Positions 22,139-31,934 of a stretch of 64,000 nucleotides of DNA are shown here, piece after piece. The notes under the pieces were generated by a model. The model saw only the letters and a list, made by a program, of their open reading frames with translations. It searched no databases and was not told where the DNA came from. The DNA is from Aquilaria yunnanensis (Eukaryota; Streptophyta; Magnoliopsida; Malvales; Thymelaeaceae), in NCBI GenBank assembly GCA_039654915.1, contig CM077594.1, positions 103,616,893 through 103,680,892 on the forward strand, read 5' to 3'. A program made the translations under genes and the position numbers. Within the stretch, counting starts at the first letter, position 1. Every line of letters starts with the position of its first letter.

Positions 22139-23131
22139 GGGACAATGTGTAAATTTACCACTCAACTATTAGTTATAGAGTGATTTTATCATCAATTTTT
22201 TTTTCATCTCAAAATTATTATTTATTTTTTCTGTTGAAGCAAATTTACCATTATATGTCCAAAAATGTCACGGTGGTTAACAGAAAATGTAATGTGGCAA
22301 AGACAATGTTGAATTTGGAGGAGTGACATGACAAAGAGATGTAAAAATTTGTAAATTTACCATTATCATTTTGTCCATAAAGTGATTGTGCCATTGATCG
22401 TTTTTTTTTTTTTTGTTGAAAATTTGTTATTGACATTTTATGTTGGAGTAAAATTAGAAATTAATGGTTTGCGAAGAATGAGTTAAGGATTAGAGATTTA
22501 GGTGTTCTATGAAGTCTAAATTGGCACTGTGTTTTGTGAATTGAGAGAAAACTTGTGACTAGAGATAAATTCACAGGAATTTTTCAAAATTTCAAACCAG
22601 AAAGAATGCAACTCCCACCCACTTCAAGTCGATCATTTGATTTGAAACCCCTGTTTTTTTTTTTTTTTTGTGAGATGTTGGAAATATAAACATTATCTAG
22701 CTTGAGAGTCAGTAGCTTGTATATATCATTATTTATGTCTTCACACTCATACCAGTTATGGCTGATTTGAGAAAATAAAACCTAAGGCTACCTTCAATGG
22801 GAAATGCCCAAAAGGAAACAACACTAATGAGGAAAGTCAGTATGTAAAATTGCTTCAAAGTCATACTTCAGTGGTAAAATTACTTCAACAGAAAACATAG
22901 ATGGTAAATTTGAGGCCAAAAAAAAGTTTTCTTTGCCATGTCACTCCTCCAACTCACCATTGTCTTTGCCACATCACACTTTCTATTAGCCACCATGGTG
23001 TTTTTTTTTTTATGGATAATGATAATTTTGCTCAAACAAAAAAGATGAATGGTAAATTTGAGGCAAAAAAAAGTTTGATAGCAAAATTGCTCTATGGCTA
23101 ATAGTTCAGTAGTAAACTTGCACCTTTTCCC
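22139..23131. mobile_element. Fold-back DNA transposon A (993 bp, 8-bp TSD)
   Basis: A perfect 8-bp direct repeat, ATTCCAAT, flanks it at 22131-22138 and 23132-23139. The left end (GGGACAATGTGTAAATTTAC) pairs with the right end (reverse complement GGGAAAAGGTGCAAGTTTAC). Pairing continues through ACTATTAG..ATAG and resumes further in: GTGGCAAAGACAATG and GGAGGAGTGACATG near 22290-22330 face complements near 22935-22980. The arms are about 300 bp around a central 430-bp single-copy part. No transposase is encoded, so it is non-autonomous. The 8-bp TSD points to hAT or an atypical Mutator-like element. Confidence 0.85.
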
Positions 23132-23207
23132 ATTCCAATAATTAATCAAGTCATCCTCATTGTTTTCTTCTTTCTTCTTTTTTTTTTTTTTTGAAGTTTT
23201 CTTACCA

Positions 23208-23753
23208 AATAAATTGAATAAATGGTTTGTAATATTTAATTATCTTTTTGTTTTAGTCCTTAACCTATTGAATGTTCTATTTTGGTTTTAAACTTATTAA
23301 AATTGTTTCGTTTTGGTCTCTTACATGATAAAATTCATTAACTCAGAATAATTGTCTACTACAAACTTTTGAAATTCTAATTTAAATATTCAGTAACTCT
23401 CTTCCGGTAAATTTGGACAGTTTAATTTTTTTTGTTACAGTAAAAAGACAATTTAAATTAGGATTTTTTAATTTTTGAATGAAATAAGTTCAATCTATGG
23501 AGAGAAAAAAAAAGTGATTTGAATTTTTCATTAACTATAAAAAATTGTTATACAGATTAAATTTATTATAATACAGTTACCGGATAGTTTAAATTATGAT
23601 ATAAAAGTTGTTATAAGAAAATATTTTAAGTTAATAAATTTCATCCAATGGGGATGAATGTGAAATGTTTCTAATAGAGTCATGACATTCAATAGGTTAG
23701 AAGCTAAAATGAAACAATAATTAAAGTTTAGGGACCAGTCACACAGTTTACTC
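23208..23753. mobile_element. Fold-back DNA transposon B (~546 bp, 9-11-bp TSD)
   Basis: Flanked by the direct repeat TTTTCTTACCA at 23197-23207 and 23754-23764. The ends are imperfect inverted repeats of well over 100 bp. TTAACCTATTGAATGTTC at about 23260-23280 faces its complement at about 23680-23700, and the TTTAATTAT and TTTTAG blocks also pair. No coding capacity. TSD length and long arms fit a non-autonomous Mutator-like element. Confidence 0.75.
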
Positions 23754-23764
23754 TTTTCTTACCA

Positions 23765-24310
23765 TTAACGGAATCGCGACTCACGAGATGAAGCTTGCAA
23801 ATAAAAGAATGAGACCGACTACTACACCCACGAGTTTTGCTGAATTTCACGGCAGGCAACTTCAATCCCCAAGGCCAAGAGTTTGTCCTGCTAATAATTT
23901 TATTTTATGATATAAAAACAACCAACCAATAAAAATAGCAAGGTTTGGCCACAGTATAAGACCACTCTTTATATATATAAATAAAACTCCAAGCGATTTA
24001 CATCGATGTTTAATGAAATTGGTACGATATGATTTTTATCTTCAGATGGCCATTTCCTCTTCCCAGCGAAAGTATTCACTCAATCTTTTTTTTTTTTTTT
24101 GCCTTTTTCCAATTGTGCTTAAAAGTATGCGAAAATAAATCTCTTTGTGATACTGGATACCAAAATTAGAATTGCAAGTCTTTAGTGTGTATCAAATTTT
24201 GTAGTAAATTTCTTTTACTCAGACTAATTCACATATACTTTACCTTGTGTTTGGGTTGAGCAATTTAAAAATTCTTGCAATTTAAAAAGGCAGAGGATAA
24301 GTTGCACTTA
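23765..24310. other. Intergenic, no feature recognised
   Basis: AT-rich spacer with short homopolymers. No ORF with family motifs and no convincing repeat. Confidence 0.45.
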
Positions 24311-24316
24311 ATGTGT

Positions 24317-24412
24317 ACTTTACACCCTTAAAGGTATTTACGGTTTTGCCTCCGAGCTCCGTCAACTTTACACCCTTAAAGGTATTTACGGTTTTGCCTC
24401 CGAGCTCCGTCA
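24317..24412. repeat. 48-bp tandem duplication
   Basis: Two near-perfect head-to-tail copies of a unit beginning ACTTTACACCCTTAAAGG and ending CCGAGCTCCGTCA (24317-24364 and 24365-24412). It lies at the edge of a GC-rich block. No opposing inverted copy was seen inside the window. Confidence 0.9.
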
Positions 24413-24419
24413 ATCTTTG

Positions 24420-24910
24420 CTTTAACAGAGAGCGTCTATCGCTGTCTCTCCAGTAGCGTTGATCTTGGACGAAATCTTAAGAGAAACCGTGAGCCGTAGT
24501 CGCCGATCGTAACTCCGGCGAGGTTGCACCACGATCCCGTACGAGATGCGGCCGCTGATAAGCTGCTCCTTCTTCCAAATCCTCGCTCCTCTCCGAATTA
24601 TATAGGCTCCCAGCAGAACAAACTCCCCCAGAAACACCAAGAACGGGTGCTGTCTGTAGAATAATATTGAATAAATTAATGATCGAGGCGATCCCTTGGA
24701 ATTTGGCCGGCACAAGCAAAGAGCCGCGAGAACTGGAAGGAGGCAATAGAGAAAGATGAACGGCTGGGGGGCTCCGATGAAGATGAGTAGGAACTGAGGG
24801 ATCGGACCGAGTCAGCGAGAGTAAAACGATGGTGCCTTGCCGCACAAGGTGCAGCGCCAGCAGGCGGCGAAGCAGGAGTAGCGCAGTCGAAATACAGGAA
24901 TTGTAAATAG
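24420..24910. other. GC-rich island of unknown origin
   Basis: About 490 bp, markedly richer in G+C and CpG than its surroundings. Overlapping minus-strand open stretches of 96-147 codons exist (for example 24422-24715, ending KINATGETAIDALC), but I recognise no domain and none has a convincing gene structure. It may be a gene fragment carried by a transposon or a transposon's own leader region. Confidence 0.4.
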
Positions 24911-25178
24911 AACAACACATTCGACCAAAAGAACAATGATTTAGACAAAAAGAAAAGTAATATCAACCAAATAAGATGATAACAATAATATCAACTAAAA
25001 GAATATTAATGTCAATTAAAATGCATGAATGGTAAATGGAATAACAAACTTAATTAGATGGAACAACAACATTGACAAACGAATAACAATTGTGAGATAA
25101 CAACAATATCATTTTAAAAAACTTTAATTTCAAGTTGGAACAACAATATTAAGTAAATGAACAACAAACTACATAAAT
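24911..25178. repeat. Degenerate AACAACAATA-type tandem repeat tract
   Basis: Irregular repeats built on AACAACAATATCAACTAAA-like units. The same kind of sequence continues at 28084-28190 and 29723-29760, so fold-back elements C and D appear to have inserted into one pre-existing tract. Confidence 0.55.
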
Positions 25179-25477
25179 TAATAAAAGGGGTAAAATCCAT
25201 CAGGGGTCCCTTACTTTATTTTTGTGTAAACAATGAGTACTATACCTTAAGATTGTCTTATTGGAGTCCCTTATCTCATATTGTGTGTCCAAATTGAGTA
25301 TTTTTTGTCAATTTCACCATTAAGTTGGATGAAACATGCTAACGTAGCATTGTTTAATACTAAAAGAAATGTAAAATAATAATTTTGGTCCTTAAAACTT
25401 TTTGTATCAATAATTTTAACCCTTTTAAACTTCTTAAATATCAATAACAAACCCAATTTTTTTTATTGTCCTTTCAA

Positions 25478-25908
25478 CACAAGAACATCATGAACAAGCC
25501 CAAATTAACAAATGCCCGGAGAACATCAAGAACAAGCCCAACTCTTCTTTCTCCATCACCGGCAACGGTGATCTCAGGTTGCTCGACTCCTCTGGCCAAA
25601 ATATCTAGCCGAAATCTCTGACTGAAATCAATTCCAGACACTCTAGGCCGACGAGATCGTGATGCATTACAATGCCTCTCAGGCAGTCTCCATAGATTTT
25701 GGAAATCTAACATTTTGCGATGGTTGACTATCGACGAAAACAAAAATCTCAAGCGGTGGTCTGTTCATCTTCTTCTTCACTTTCCGCTGTAGATTTGTTC
25801 GTCTCCCCTAAACCCTTCGATCGAGGTTTGAGTGAAATCGGAATCGTCAGATCTAGGCGCCTATTCGATTGTCTGAATCATTCTACGGAAATCTTCTTAG
25901 TTGACTAA
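25478..25908. other. Gene-like fragment, left part, inside Mutator-like element C
   Basis: CpG-containing, coding-like sequence lacking the AT-rich character of its surroundings. Plus-strand reading gives SSSSLSAVDLFVSPKPFDRG; the minus strand is also open at 25474-25752. I do not recognise a family. The right part of the same insert may resume at 27373 after the embedded LTR. Confidence 0.4.
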
Positions 25909-25929
25909 TGAATACTCATAAGTGTATTG

Positions 25930-27372
25930 TTATTAAGGGTTAAATCATCATTATACACTTTGAGTATGATTAATTTCTATATTTTGAGCATTTTTCCACC
26001 GGACTTCTATTCACGCGTTTTTACTATTCACCTGTCACTATTCACCGGCTTACTATTCATACACGTATTCACTGTACATACGCGGTTTACTGTTCATTAA
26101 TATTAAAATATATATATTAAATAATTATTTTTTATGTAAGTAAAAATGATCACTTGCCGGCCCTTTACGAGAAAAAATCATATCTGGAGTTGTAAGCATC
26201 GGAACTAAATGATTCCAAATTCATCTAAAAGCCAACACATAGATCTTCAACTTTGCTTCATTCCGCAAGCTAGTTTGATCGTTTTCATTTCTGAAATTTG
26301 ATTATAGATGAGACTCTTCGTTATTTCGTGTGCTGAAGAGCAGTTTCGGTAGAAAAATCATAACTTGAGCTATGGATGTCCGATTTGAATGAGCAAGCTA
26401 TCGATTCGAAGCTAAAGAGGAGATCTACAACTTCTGTGCTTTGAGGAAAAGCTGATCTGATGTCTACAATGGCCGAAAAATTAAAAGAAGTTGCGGCCTG
26501 CCATTGTTGATTTGTATTTACCTACATTTTACCATTTTATTTTTACCATTTCACCCACCCCAAAACTCTATAAATAGGCACCTTGGGGGGATGGTGAAGG
26601 TTTCCATTTCTTAGGCCATTTTCTTAGGCCATTTCCATGTTATTTAGTTTTTCTCCTTTGTTCTTGTTCTAGTTTTCAATACCGAAGCTCTGTCCAAGTG
26701 TTTTCTCGATCTTCCTCTTGTTCTTCTTTTGATCTTTCAATCTATGTTTATTTTATATTTCTACATGTTGTTTACTTTTATTATGTCTAACTAACCTTCT
26801 TTTTGCTAAGGTGAAAGGGTGAAGCTTTTGGTGTAGAGGTTATGATTGATTTGAATGGATCACAACGTTAACGATATTTTATCCCTTAATCTATTTAACT
26901 TCATTCATTGTTAAGTAGGAATCTTGATTCATCATAGTCAAATCATTGGCACAAAAACTGCTTGATTCCCTCTGTAGAACATGGCTCTGCCGGCTATATT
27001 AAAATTTTGAGTTATTGCCGACAAAGGTTGGCATGATGGATAATTGAACTCATTAGCAAGTGTTGGTGTTTTAAGATCAATGAACGTTAATACTAATTAA
27101 ATTTCCCGATTGGGAACTCCTTTATGTGTGGATCTCAATTGAGTCGTAAGATAGACTAAAATTAATCATAACCGATATACTAAAAGTGGATCCCCTAACC
27201 TTAGCTATTTTATTTGAATTTTGAGTTTTAATTCACACTTGTTCACACTTTGCACCAAATACTTTCTCTCTTAAAATCCTGTAATTTGTATTTTTAATTC
27301 ATTTCCCTGTGGTTCGACACTCGGACTCCCAAGATTTTATTACTTGCGACAACCTACACTTGGGTTACAACT
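25930..27372 (+). mobile_element. Ty3/gypsy-type solo LTR inside element C (approximate ends)
   Basis: A promoter-like TATA box, CTATAAATAGGC, lies at 26568-26579. Upstream are reiterated ACTATTCAC-like motifs (26000-26100). The 3' end reads CCCTGTGGTTCGACACTCGG...TTACTTGCGACAACC, a signature I know from the ends of plant Ty3/gypsy LTRs. No internal region follows. I could not find a clean TSD, so both ends are approximate. Confidence 0.6.
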
Positions 27373-27830
27373 GCTAGAGTGCAGCATTGACGGATCTGTG
27401 TTGCTAAGTGAGCTTAGATTGTCTGAGTCGCCTAGTGAATCTGATTTGGTTTCGATTCTTCAAACGATCATCGACATTGGAGCGGAGACGAAAATCCTCT
27501 CAGCTTTAAAATCAAACTCGGATTTGGTTTCAGTTCTCCAGACGATTGCCAATATCGGAGTGAATAGGGGAGTGGAAGAGGAGCAACAACTAAAATCCTA
27601 CCCGTTTAGATCTGTCGTCGGTTTGTGGGTATGGGTTGCCGGTGGGTGCCGGGTATGGTGAGGTTAAACCCTAGAAATTGGATTGAGAGGGATTTTGATG
27701 TGGAGCGAAGTAAAGGCCAAGAGAGAAACAAGGTGGAGGTTAAATTTCTAGTTGGATTTATGCGTTTGATTTGTGCGACGGTGGAGTTTGTGGCAAGGGT
27801 TTGAAAGGGATGGTGTAAACAGTAAATTCA
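27373..27830. other. Gene-like fragment, right part, inside element C
   Basis: Plus-strand open stretch to 27661 with an internal repeat: DLVSILQTIIDIGAETKIL is followed by DLVSVLQTIANIGVNRGV. It is coding-like in composition but carries no domain I recognise and no start or splice context. Confidence 0.35.
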
Positions 27831-28199
27831 TAACTATAAATGTTAAAATTATTGATTGAAAAATTTTAGGGACCAAAATTGTTATTTTACATTTCTTTTA
27901 GTATTAAATAATGCCACATCAGCATGTTTCATTCAACTTAATGGTGAAATTGGCAGAAAGTACCTAATTGGGACACACAATATGAGATAAGGGATTTTAA
28001 TAGGACAACCTTAAGATAGGATATTCATTTGGGACAAAAAAACAAGATAAAGGATCCTTGATAGATTTTACCTTTAATAAAAGTATTGGATAAATAAAGC
28101 AATGACAATTCTGATAAATAGACAACATCAACTAAAAAAAAAAAGCAATATCAAGTTAGAACAACAATAGCAACTAACAAATAATATGGCTAAATAAAA

Positions 28200-29713
28200 G
28201 GGTAAAATTCACTGGAGGTACCTTAGTTTTTTTTTTTTTAAATCCTAATTGGGCATCCTACCTTTAAGTTATCCTAGCAAAGTATATTACCTCCTATCGC
28301 GTGTCTTATCTAAGTATTTTTCATTAATTTCATAGTTATATCTGACGGAAAATGCTGGCATTGTGTAAAAAACATTAAAATAAATTATAAAATAATACTT
28401 ATGGTTCTTTATTTTTTAGGAAATTACAAAAAACCCCCAAACCTACTAAAATGCTTTTAAATCAAACCAAATAATCTGGAAAACCTATAAATAAGAACAA
28501 GGGAAATGAAATCAAAATTGGAGAAATGAAATCAGAACAAAAGCAAAAATGAAATCTAGGCAAAGTTGCTTGGCGAGATGGGAGAAGCGATCAACTTAGG
28601 GATGACGACGATGGATGCAATAGAGGCAAGGAAATGGATCGAAAAAAAAAAAACAATTAGAGATGGAAAAAAAAAATTGAAGGAGGAGATCGATGAATTG
28701 GAGCAGGAATCGGCCACACTGGAGGGTTAATGCCCATCACCGTCGTCGCCCCGCTGCCCCACATCCTATTGCTTCCCTGCTGTCCCATTTTCCAGCATCA
28801 TTATCATTAAATCTGCTTTGTTTTTGACAAGAATTGCTTGTCTTTGATTGGAACTCCTCGAGATCAACAGTGCCTCATGGTCATTGTCAAAGTGGCTAAC
28901 GAGGAAGTTCAAAGTAGCCCTCACCATCGGCCGCAGCGCCATCGCCCTCGCAATAGCTTCCATATCTAGATTCGTTTGTGAGATCACTATCGCCCTCACC
29001 GATGGATGGGATGGTGAGATTGACACGGGTTGAACTCTTCTGCATCCCATGGAAGATTGAAAATCGAACAGAGATCAACACCATTTGGGCTTTGTTTGTT
29101 CCTAGGTTTTTCATGCTTGAATAAGGTGAAGATAAGTGGTTTGTGAGGTTGGTGGCAAGAAGGGTGGCTTGGCTTGAGCATCGGATGCATGAACGATGGT
29201 CGGAGGTGGAGATGATGTGGTTTCGGTAAGCATCAATGGCGAGCTAGGAGTGAGAAGTGAGCAACAGTAGTGGCGTCGGCGATGAGTGAAGATCGAGCAG
29301 CAATGGTAGTGGCAGCTAGCGAGGATCAAGTAGCAGCGATGGCTCGATGAGCAAGGATCGAGTAGCGGCGATGGCACGACAAGCAAGGATCAAGCAGCGG
29401 CGATAGCAATGACGAGCGAGGTGCGGTGGCGATGAAGTGGAGGAATTAGAAATCGATGGCTAAATTTAAAATGTTAGGGTTTAAAATTGTTGATGGAAAA
29501 AATTAAAGGACCATAAGTGTTATTTTATGATTTATTTTAATATTTTTTACATCACATCAGTATTTTCCGTTTGATATAACTTTGAAATTAATAAAAAGTA
29601 TTTAAATAGGACACGCGATAAGAGATAAGATATCTCATTAGAATAACTTAAAAATAGGGTACCCAATTAAAATTAAAAAAAAAAGCTCAGATACTCCCGA
29701 TAGATTTTACCCC
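28200..29713. mobile_element. Non-autonomous Mutator-like element D with ~230-bp terminal inverted repeats
   Basis: Flanked by a perfect 9-bp TSD, TAAATAAAA (28191-28199 and 29714-29722). The left end GGGTAAAATTCACTGG faces the right end (reverse complement GGGGTAAAATCTATCGGG). Pairing continues for about 230 bp, including ATCGCGTGTC and AAAATGCTG blocks. The overall plan matches element C but the arms have diverged. The interior (about 28560-29450) is GC-richer and gene-like. No transposase. Confidence 0.87.
28560..29450. other. GC-rich, gene-like cargo of element D
   Basis: Open stretches occur on both strands (for example minus 28766-29050 and 29111-29386). From 29240 to 29410 the sequence repeats GAGCRAGGATCGAGYAGCRGCGATGG-like units of about 30-40 bp. 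I recognise no protein family. Most likely captured host sequence or element-specific filler; no transcript evidence can be given. Confidence 0.4.
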
Positions 29714-29722
29714 TAAATAAAA

Positions 29723-31934
29723 TGAGTAATAATACTGACTAAATGAACAAGAAATAAAGTCTTGTTACATATTACAAAATGTTCCACTATATATACAAGC
29801 AAAGAAAGTTCTGCATCTGCTGTTATTGAGTCTCACATATCAATTGTTTTGATACCACAATTGTTATCCTTCATATATCAAATGTTGTTATGGTACCATC
29901 TGCTGTAGCCGCGACAAAATTTCTGAGAATTGAAAACCAATTGTATCATTCTATTAGTCTAACTCATCTCCACAACTTATCCCAAAGGATCACATCAAAA
30001 TCTTACTATTCCCTCCAATTGAAAACTGACGTGCGACGAAAATGACGAGTTTAAAAGTACCCCTACTTTGTTTTATAAAAAAAACGGTACTCTTACTTTA
30101 AACACAGCATCAGATGCTTGTTACCTAGACTATGCCTTTTTTTCGTTTCATCATTGTTGAGACGTAGCTTTATTAAGTTTAGACCAATAAAAATAAAGCG
30201 AGAAGTATATATATAGGAAATAAAAAGAGAAAATAAATGAAGAGAAAATAAAATAAAATAAAAAAGTGTCGGTGGGGAAGGAGGTACATGAAATTGTCCG
30301 GGCAGCGAATTGCGGCAGCGCGAGCGGCAGAGCTCGGCTAGGCCCAATTTGGCCTTTTCCGGCATTCTGGGCCCCATAACGTCGCTTTGCCTCTCTTGCC
30401 TGCGTAGGATTCCACTCATCATTTCACATTCACCAATAGAGCTGGTCCACATAACCCATTAATTACTTACATATATTTATTCGATGTATGGTGCCATAAC
30501 AAAACAATGGATACGGAGGCATTGAGCTCTGGTGAAATATAACAACAGAGGCCATGCCACTCTTTTTCTCTAACGTGACTTTGTTTAGGGCAAAAGCACT
30601 TTAAGTAAAGTTTATTGTTTTGATCTAAAATCTTACACATAGATGGATTTTGTTAAGTAGAAAAATTTCACATGATTAAAAAATTGGTTAGTTAAAGCTT
30701 TATTTAATGATGAGACATCTCTATTCATTACTAATTGATTTTTGGTTGAATATTTTATTAATTTGCTATTAGAACCCAATGTTCAAACTACTCTAACCAC
30801 TGCTAAAAAATAACTCATATGATAGAGCTAACCTACATATGGAGAGACATATTAAGTAAAAAAATCTCACATAAATCACTTTGTATAGAGATGAGGCATC
30901 TTCACTTATTACCAATTATTTTTTTTATTGGATGTTTTAACATATTCACTTAATAAATTAAAGATCTTTATTTTAACCGTCTGATAATATTTTGTTGAGA
31001 CTAATTTTCATTTATATGATTGAAGGATGTTCTAGATCAATCAGCGCAGCAGATCATGCTGAAAAGAAATATATATATTTTCTTTTTTCAATTGCAAAAA
31101 ATCATGAAAGCATAAAAGTTTCATGTTATAGTCATTCGTCCCTTAACACAATCAACACAGAAAAGGTACTCTAGTCTCACTTTAAAGCTCCACTTTAACG
31201 GCATTAATTGTTAATTTTAGGCAAAGTAACAAATTGTAATTCAATGGTAAAGTCAAATAAAAATTCTGTACAATCTGTTTTTTACTATACCCACCGCAAT
31301 GCAAACACAGGGGATGGTCAGATAAAAGTATTGTTATTTGCATGTGAGACTTGCGACTTTTGGCGGTGCTCAGACAAGTGTGCCGTTTCTCGACTCTGGA
31401 TCAGGGAAACCATAAACAATGAATACTCCTACTTACTAAACAAAGTTGAAGAATCAAATCAATGTGGATTGGATTGGAGTCTCATATTAATAAATACAAA
31501 AAAAAATTACCCAGAGAAAATGAAATAAGAAATAAGAAAGGGCAAAAGAACAAAAGCATGCATCCACTTACGTCCTTAACTTGACAAATTAACAACCCAA
31601 ATCATTAAACCCATAACCCAACTGGTAATAAAGGGCGAAAGCGAAAAAGAACCAACACAGGAAAAGAGTCTGAGGGAGGGGTGAAAAATAAAGTAAAACA
31701 TAAAGTAAAACTAACCCCCCCGTTCTCTCTCTCTGAATTGCAAAATTAGGAAGGCAGAGGGAGGCTTGCGAAAGTCTCTGCCTCACTCCAGTTCTCCAAC
31801 AACCATTTCTTGATGTCTAAGCCTCTAATCCAATCACTAACGACCATGTCCCTCTAGTGCTCAACTGCAATCAAAACAAGCAGAAAGTCAAAAAGTTTAA
31901 GCAATAATTATTAGCAGGGTACAAAGAGGCAGAG
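29723..31934. promoter_or_regulatory. Intergenic region and upstream region of the reticulon gene
   Basis: From 29760 to about 31500 I see no gene. A segment around 30640-30770 is loosely repeated at 30835-30955 (GATGAGACATCTCTATTCATTACTAAT versus GATGAGGCATCTTCACTTATTACCAAT). The proximal 400 bp contain a CT-rich stretch (TTCTCTCTCTCTG, about 31724) of the kind common in plant 5' leaders. No obvious TATA box was placed. Confidence 0.4.

Larger units (their letters stand above)
25188..28074. mobile_element. Non-autonomous Mutator-like element C with ~230-bp terminal inverted repeats
   Basis: The left end (GGGTAAAATCCATCAGGGG) and the right end (reverse complement AGGTAAAATCTATCAAGG) stay complementary for about 230 bp. 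Long matching blocks include CCCTTATCTCATATTGTGTG, CAATTTCACCATTAAGTTG and ACTAAAAGAAATGTAAAATA. The TSD is TAATAAAAG (9 bp, possibly 10 with a preceding T) at 25179-25187 and 28075-28083. The interior holds gene-like fragments and a Ty3/gypsy-type solo LTR. There is no transposase. Long TIRs plus a 9-bp TSD are the hallmark of Mutator-like elements; carried gene fragments would make it a Pack-MULE. Confidence 0.87.

Noticed and set aside
24422..24966. Overlapping minus-strand open frames in the GC-rich island
   Set aside because: Three overlapping frames on the same strand without domain motifs; composition-driven.
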